From contig NZ_OX458329.1 in assembly GCF_949769255.1 (NCBI RefSeq), positions 992,001 through 1,056,000 on the forward strand: DNA of 64,000 nt. The letters are read 5' to 3'. This document shows, piece after piece, positions 61,271 through 64,000 of the stretch (its first letter is position 1; each line of letters starts with the position of its first letter). The translations under genes were made by a program, and so were the position numbers. A model generated the notes under the pieces. The model did not search any database. It was not told where the DNA came from and saw only the letters and a list, made by a program, of their open reading frames with translations. This stretch comes from Mobiluncus massiliensis. Lineage in GTDB: Bacteria > Actinomycetota > Actinomycetes > Actinomycetales > Actinomycetaceae.

Positions 61271-62767
61271 ATGCTAATTTTGGAAATTACTGCCACTATT
61301 GTGCTTGCAATCGTCATCATTACGGCACTATCTTTCGATTTCACTAACGGCTTCCACGACACCGCCAATGCTATGGCCACTTCTATCTCGACCGGTGCCC
61401 TCAAGCCCTTTCAGGCGGTGGCGATTTCTGCCGGTTTGAACATGGTCGGGGCGTTCCTCTCCGTGAACGTCGCCGCCACAGTCGCCAGCGGCATTGTCGA
61501 TTTGAGTTCTTATGACCTCACCAACCAGGCCGAAGGTATCAACCTTCTGATGGTGGTGTTTTCCGCCCTGATAGGAGCCATTATCTGGAACCTATTTACG
61601 TGGCTACTGGGGTTGCCTTCCAGTTCCTCCCATGCTTTGTTCGGCGGCATGATTGGCGCGGCTTTCGCGGCGATGGGTGCCGGGGGTGTGGAATGGGGTT
61701 CTATCTTGGGCAAGATTGTGATTCCTGCCGTGGCTTCCCCCTTGATTGCGGCCGGCGTGTCCGCCACGGCTACTGCCCTGGTCTACTGGATTACGAACAC
61801 GATTCCGAACGGGCGGAAAGCCTCCCACTTCCGTCACGGCCAAGTCATCACCGCTTGCCTGGTGTCACTGGCTCACGGCGCGGGCGATGCCCAAAAGACG
61901 ATGGGCGTAATTTTCCTGGCCCTCATCGCGACCGGCAACGCAACTGCAGAGGATCGCATTCCCGTCCTGGTCATCCTAGCTTGCGCGGTAGCAATTGCAG
62001 CGGGTACGCTCTCCGGTGGCTGGCGGGTTATCCGCACTTTGGGTAAAGGTCTGGTCGACCTGGAGCCTCCCCAGGGAATGGCTGCAGAAGCGACCTCCGC
62101 GGCTATCATTCTGACCTCGGCTGCTGGGGGGATGGCTTTGTCCACCACCCACGTGACCACCGGAGCCATCTTGGGCACCGGATTGGGCAAGAAGGGCGCT
62201 ACCGTGCGCTGGGGAGTCGCCATGCGGATGGCATCCGCCTGGGTCATCACCCTACCCTGCGCCGGTGTGGTCGGCTACGCAACCTGGTGGATTGCCGCGT
62301 TGGCAGGTCGGGCTCACCCCATAGTCGGGGCGCTGATTGACTTGGCTATCCTGCTGTTTATGGTCGCTCTCATTGTGCTGCGGTCGCGGAAGAATTCCGT
62401 GGGTGCTCACAACGTAAACGAAGAGTGGGATCCGAATGCCGAGTCGATTGATTCTTCGCTACAAACCGCGCCGACCCGCGAGGTCGACGCGAACCTGCGT
62501 GAGGACATTGACGAAATCATGCAAAAGGGCTTGGATAAAGCCGCTGAAGCCGCCCTGGTGACCTCACAGTCGCGAGCTGACCAGATAACCGAGCTGAGAC
62601 GCCAGCGCGACGACCTGATTGAGCAGCTGCGCAAACTCGATCGTGAACTCGAAGAAGTGCTCTTTTCAGACGAGCATCTGAAGGGCGAACGTAACGTTCC
62701 CGTCACGGCCAGCGCCAGCGCGGGTAAAACGGTTGCCGCCACCGCTTCGGAATCGCCGGATAAGTAA
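61271..62767 (+). CDS. pit: PiT-family inorganic phosphate transporter with C-terminal tail
   Basis: Phosphate permease of 498 residues driven by ion symport. Signature FDFTNGFHDTANAMATSIST occurs in the first half, and LAHGAGDAQKTMG in the second, each within one of the inverted PD001131-like repeats. About ten membrane helices occupy the first ~380 residues. The last ~110 residues are hydrophilic and include a predicted coiled coil (ADQITELRRQRDDLIEQLRK), probably cytoplasmic. ATG 61271 is adjacent to AAGG, so TTG 61280 is a possible alternative start. Followed 18 bp later by a small membrane protein as in mycobacterial pitA loci. Confidence 0.92.
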   Translation: MLILEITATIVLAIVIITALSFDFTNGFHDTANAMATSISTGALKPFQAVAISAGLNMVGAFLSVNVAATVASGIVDLSSYDLTNQAEGINLLMVVFSALIGAIIWNLFTWLLGLPSSSSHALFGGMIGAAFAAMGAGGVEWGSILGKIVIPAVASPLIAAGVSATATALVYWITNTIPNGRKASHFRHGQVITACLVSLAHGAGDAQKTMGVIFLALIATGNATAEDRIPVLVILACAVAIAAGTLSGGWRVIRTLGKGLVDLEPPQGMAAEATSAAIILTSAAGGMALSTTHVTTGAILGTGLGKKGATVRWGVAMRMASAWVITLPCAGVVGYATWWIAALAGRAHPIVGALIDLAILLFMVALIVLRSRKNSVGAHNVNEEWDPNAESIDSSLQTAPTREVDANLREDIDEIMQKGLDKAAEAALVTSQSRADQITELRRQRDDLIEQLRKLDRELEEVLFSDEHLKGERNVPVTASASAGKTVAATASESPDK

Positions 62768-62785
62768 CCTCGGAAAGGACGAACA

Positions 62786-63073
62786 ATGACTGTCGAAATG
62801 GCTTGGGCAATCGTTCGAGTGGCCGCTTTGGCCCTCATTTTTGGAGCCGGGATTCCCATGCTCTATGCCCTGGGAATGCGCGCTCATGCCGGGGATCCCA
62901 TTCGTGATGAAACCGGTGAAGTTATCGCCGACACTGAGCCAACGCCGCAGATGCGAGCGCTAGGCTGGGCGGTCTACGGTTCTCTGGCGGTCATTATCGT
63001 GGCCGCTATTGTCTGGGTGGCAAAAGACTCCATAGAGTTCTACACTGGATGGGCACCCTTTGGGGCGATATAA
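62786..63073 (+). CDS. Small membrane protein of the PiT operon
   Basis: Protein of 95 residues with two membrane helices (AIVRVAALALIFGAGIPMLY and LGWAVYGSLAVIIVAAIVWV) and an acidic loop between. It matches in size, topology and position the small membrane protein found downstream of pitA in Mycobacterium (Rv0544c). AAAGGA lies 7 nt before ATG 62786. Likely a helper of the phosphate transporter, by context only. Confidence 0.8.
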   Translation: MTVEMAWAIVRVAALALIFGAGIPMLYALGMRAHAGDPIRDETGEVIADTEPTPQMRALGWAVYGSLAVIIVAAIVWVAKDSIEFYTGWAPFGAI

Positions 63074-63096
63074 ATACTTTCTGAAAAATTCGACAC

Positions 63097-63134
63097 TAGT
63101 TGCCTCGGTTTCCGGCCGAGGCAACTACCTTTTT
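63097..63134 (+). terminator. Terminator of the PiT operon
   Basis: Perfect 12-bp stem TAGTTGCCTCGG (63097-63108) and CCGAGGCAACTA (63116-63127) followed by five T (63130-63134). Confidence 0.93.
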
Positions 63135-63293
63135 AGACTCCAGTCCCAGAATTAGGGGTCTTTTCCGGGCGTATCGGGAGCGGGGCGTTAGAAATCGGGG
63201 ATTAAACAGGGGTGGTTATATAGGCCAGTAACCCCGATTTACCGCAAATATCAATCACTTAGTCTCACTCCGGTTTCGACCTGACCGGGAAAA

Positions 63294-63299
63294 TACACT
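63294..63299 (+). promoter_or_regulatory. Probable -10 box of tpx
   Basis: TACACT, giving a start near 63306 and a very short leader; AGGA at 63303-63306 would be the ribosome-binding site of ATG 63314, partly upstream of or at the transcript start. The rest of 63135-63293 shows no gene. Confidence 0.35.
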
Positions 63300-63313
63300 G
63301 TTAGGATGAAAGT

Positions 63314-63811
63314 ATGGCTACAACTCATTTGCAAGGTAATCCCGTAAATACTGTTGGTTCGCTGCCCGCGGTGGGTTCTCCCGCCCCGGACTTCGTGACT
63401 GTCAAACAGGACCTGTCTGAAGCGAAACTGTCTGATTTCCGCGGCAAGACAGTGCTCCTCAACATTTTCCCCTCCATTGATACGGGGGTTTGCGCGGCCT
63501 CAGTACGGCGTTTCAACGCCGAAGCCGCGAAGCTCGATGGGGTGGAAGTCGTCTGTGTTTCGCGCGACCTGCCGTTTGCCCTAGGGCGTTTTTGCGCCGC
63601 GGAAGGTATCGACCACGTCACCACGACTTCGGCGTTCCGTTCCAACTTCGGCCAGGACTACGGTGTCCAGCTAGCAGACTCCCCTATGACCGGATTGTTC
63701 GCTCGTTCCATCGTGATTATTGATCCGAACGGTGTGGTGAAATACACCCAGCTGGTCGACGAAATCACCACGGATCCTGACTTTGAATCGGCTCTGAAAG
63801 CACTGAACTAG
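63314..63811 (+). CDS. tpx: Thiol peroxidase (Tpx, atypical 2-Cys peroxiredoxin)
   Basis: Reduces hydrogen peroxide and organic peroxides with thioredoxin. The peroxidatic cysteine is in [17 protein letters not shown] (Gly replaces the usual Pro of TPVC) and the resolving cysteine in [10 protein letters not shown]. The 165-residue length is normal. ATG 63314 has AGGA 7 nt upstream. Single-gene unit; fits oxidative-stress defence in a microaerophile or anaerobe. Confidence 0.95.
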   Translation: MATTHLQGNPVNTVGSLPAVGSPAPDFVTVKQDLSEAKLSDFRGKTVLLNIFPSIDTGVCAASVRRFNAEAAKLDGVEVVCVSRDLPFALGRFCAAEGIDHVTTTSAFRSNFGQDYGVQLADSPMTGLFARSIVIIDPNGVVKYTQLVDEITTDPDFESALKALN

Positions 63812-63861
63812 GCTTCCCTGTTTTTTCGTTTCGCACTAGCGGCGACCGGCAAAACCACTGG

Positions 63862-64000
63862 TCACAGCCGCTGCGCTGCTGCGCTCATCCACAGGCACAA
63901 GGTCGCCGCGGACGTCACGTTTAAGGACTCGGCACGCCCAAACATGGGAATGGACACGAGCACATCGCACCAGGATTCCTCGGTTGGGTCCAGCCCGTGT
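63862..64000 (-). CDS. TrmH/SpoU-family RNA methyltransferase, C-terminal end only
   Basis: The 45 visible residues on the minus strand, up to the TGA at 63862-63864, contain VLVSIPMFGRAESLNVTSAA, which is motif 3 of SPOUT RNA 2'-O-methyltransferases (IPM.G..ESLNVS.AA). The rest of the gene lies beyond the right edge. It is convergent with tpx, with 50 bp between the stops. Confidence 0.8.
   Translation of the reverse strand, partial: HGLDPTEESWCDVLVSIPMFGRAESLNVTSAATLCLWMSAAAQRL

Noticed and set aside
1..64000. CRISPR array, insertion sequence, prophage, tRNA or rRNA genes
   Set aside because: No regularly spaced repeats, transposase or integrase motifs, or TTCGAAT-type tRNA arms were seen in the gaps.

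Overview
The window looks like chromosomal DNA of a motile, host-associated actinobacterium of the Actinomycetaceae, with Mobiluncus the best guess. This rests on moderately high GC, on gene orders shared with Mycobacterium and Streptomyces (parE beside sigA; pknL beside its Rv2175c-type DNA-binding protein and class II DAHP synthase; rapZ-yvcK-whiA; coaD next to rsmD and recG), on two chemotaxis receptors, and on a cell-wall-binding-repeat surface protein. The genus is an inference. I saw no rRNA, tRNA, insertion sequence, phage gene or CRISPR array.

Layout. 1-2.7 kb: parE (cut by the left edge) and a GNAT acetyltransferase. 2.8-5.2 kb: an accessory patch with a secreted CWB2 protein, a 14-C homopolymer in its promoter region, and about 700 bp of hairpin-rich non-coding DNA. 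5.2-14.7 kb: sigA, a polyprenyl synthase, the Rv2175c-like/pknL pair, aroG, PPi-dependent phosphofructokinase, an acyltransferase and a small membrane protein. 14.7-25.3 kb: a receiver-like protein, two FKBP lipoproteins, erpA, a shrunken glycerate-kinase-like gene, an M20 peptidase, DUF3043, an aldo/keto reductase, pyrD, an orphan gene, a TrmH-type methyltransferase and a HAD phosphatase. 25.3-37.3 kb: one long leftward run: rne, an ABC-F ATPase, rapZ, yvcK, whiA, uvrC and two chemoreceptors. 37.6-46.3 kb: cydABDC and a DevS-like histidine kinase, facing a DevR-like regulator. 46.3-50 kb: leftward coaD, DivIVA-like gene, DUF177, rnc, mutM and the regulator. 50-59.3 kb: rsmD, a large membrane protein, recG, a degenerate DAK2 protein, aspA, rpmB. 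59.3-64 kb: an AT-rich promoter region, a secreted protein resembling beta-pore-forming toxins, a PiT phosphate transporter with its small partner, tpx, and the end of another TrmH-family gene.

How it fits together. Most genes are housekeeping: transcription, RNA processing, DNA repair, translation and cofactor synthesis. The cyd block with a GAF-type histidine kinase and DevR-like regulator suggests life at low oxygen with redox-responsive respiration; Tpx and ErpA fit oxidative-stress and Fe-S handling. The surface-facing candidates are the CWB2 protein with its homopolymer and the 432-residue secreted protein.

At least seven genes start 6 or 7 bases after a TANNNT hexamer, three of them exactly TAGACT-N7-start, which points to widespread leaderless transcription. 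Start codons were chosen from ribosome-binding sites or this pattern; all functional calls come from reading motifs, without database searches.
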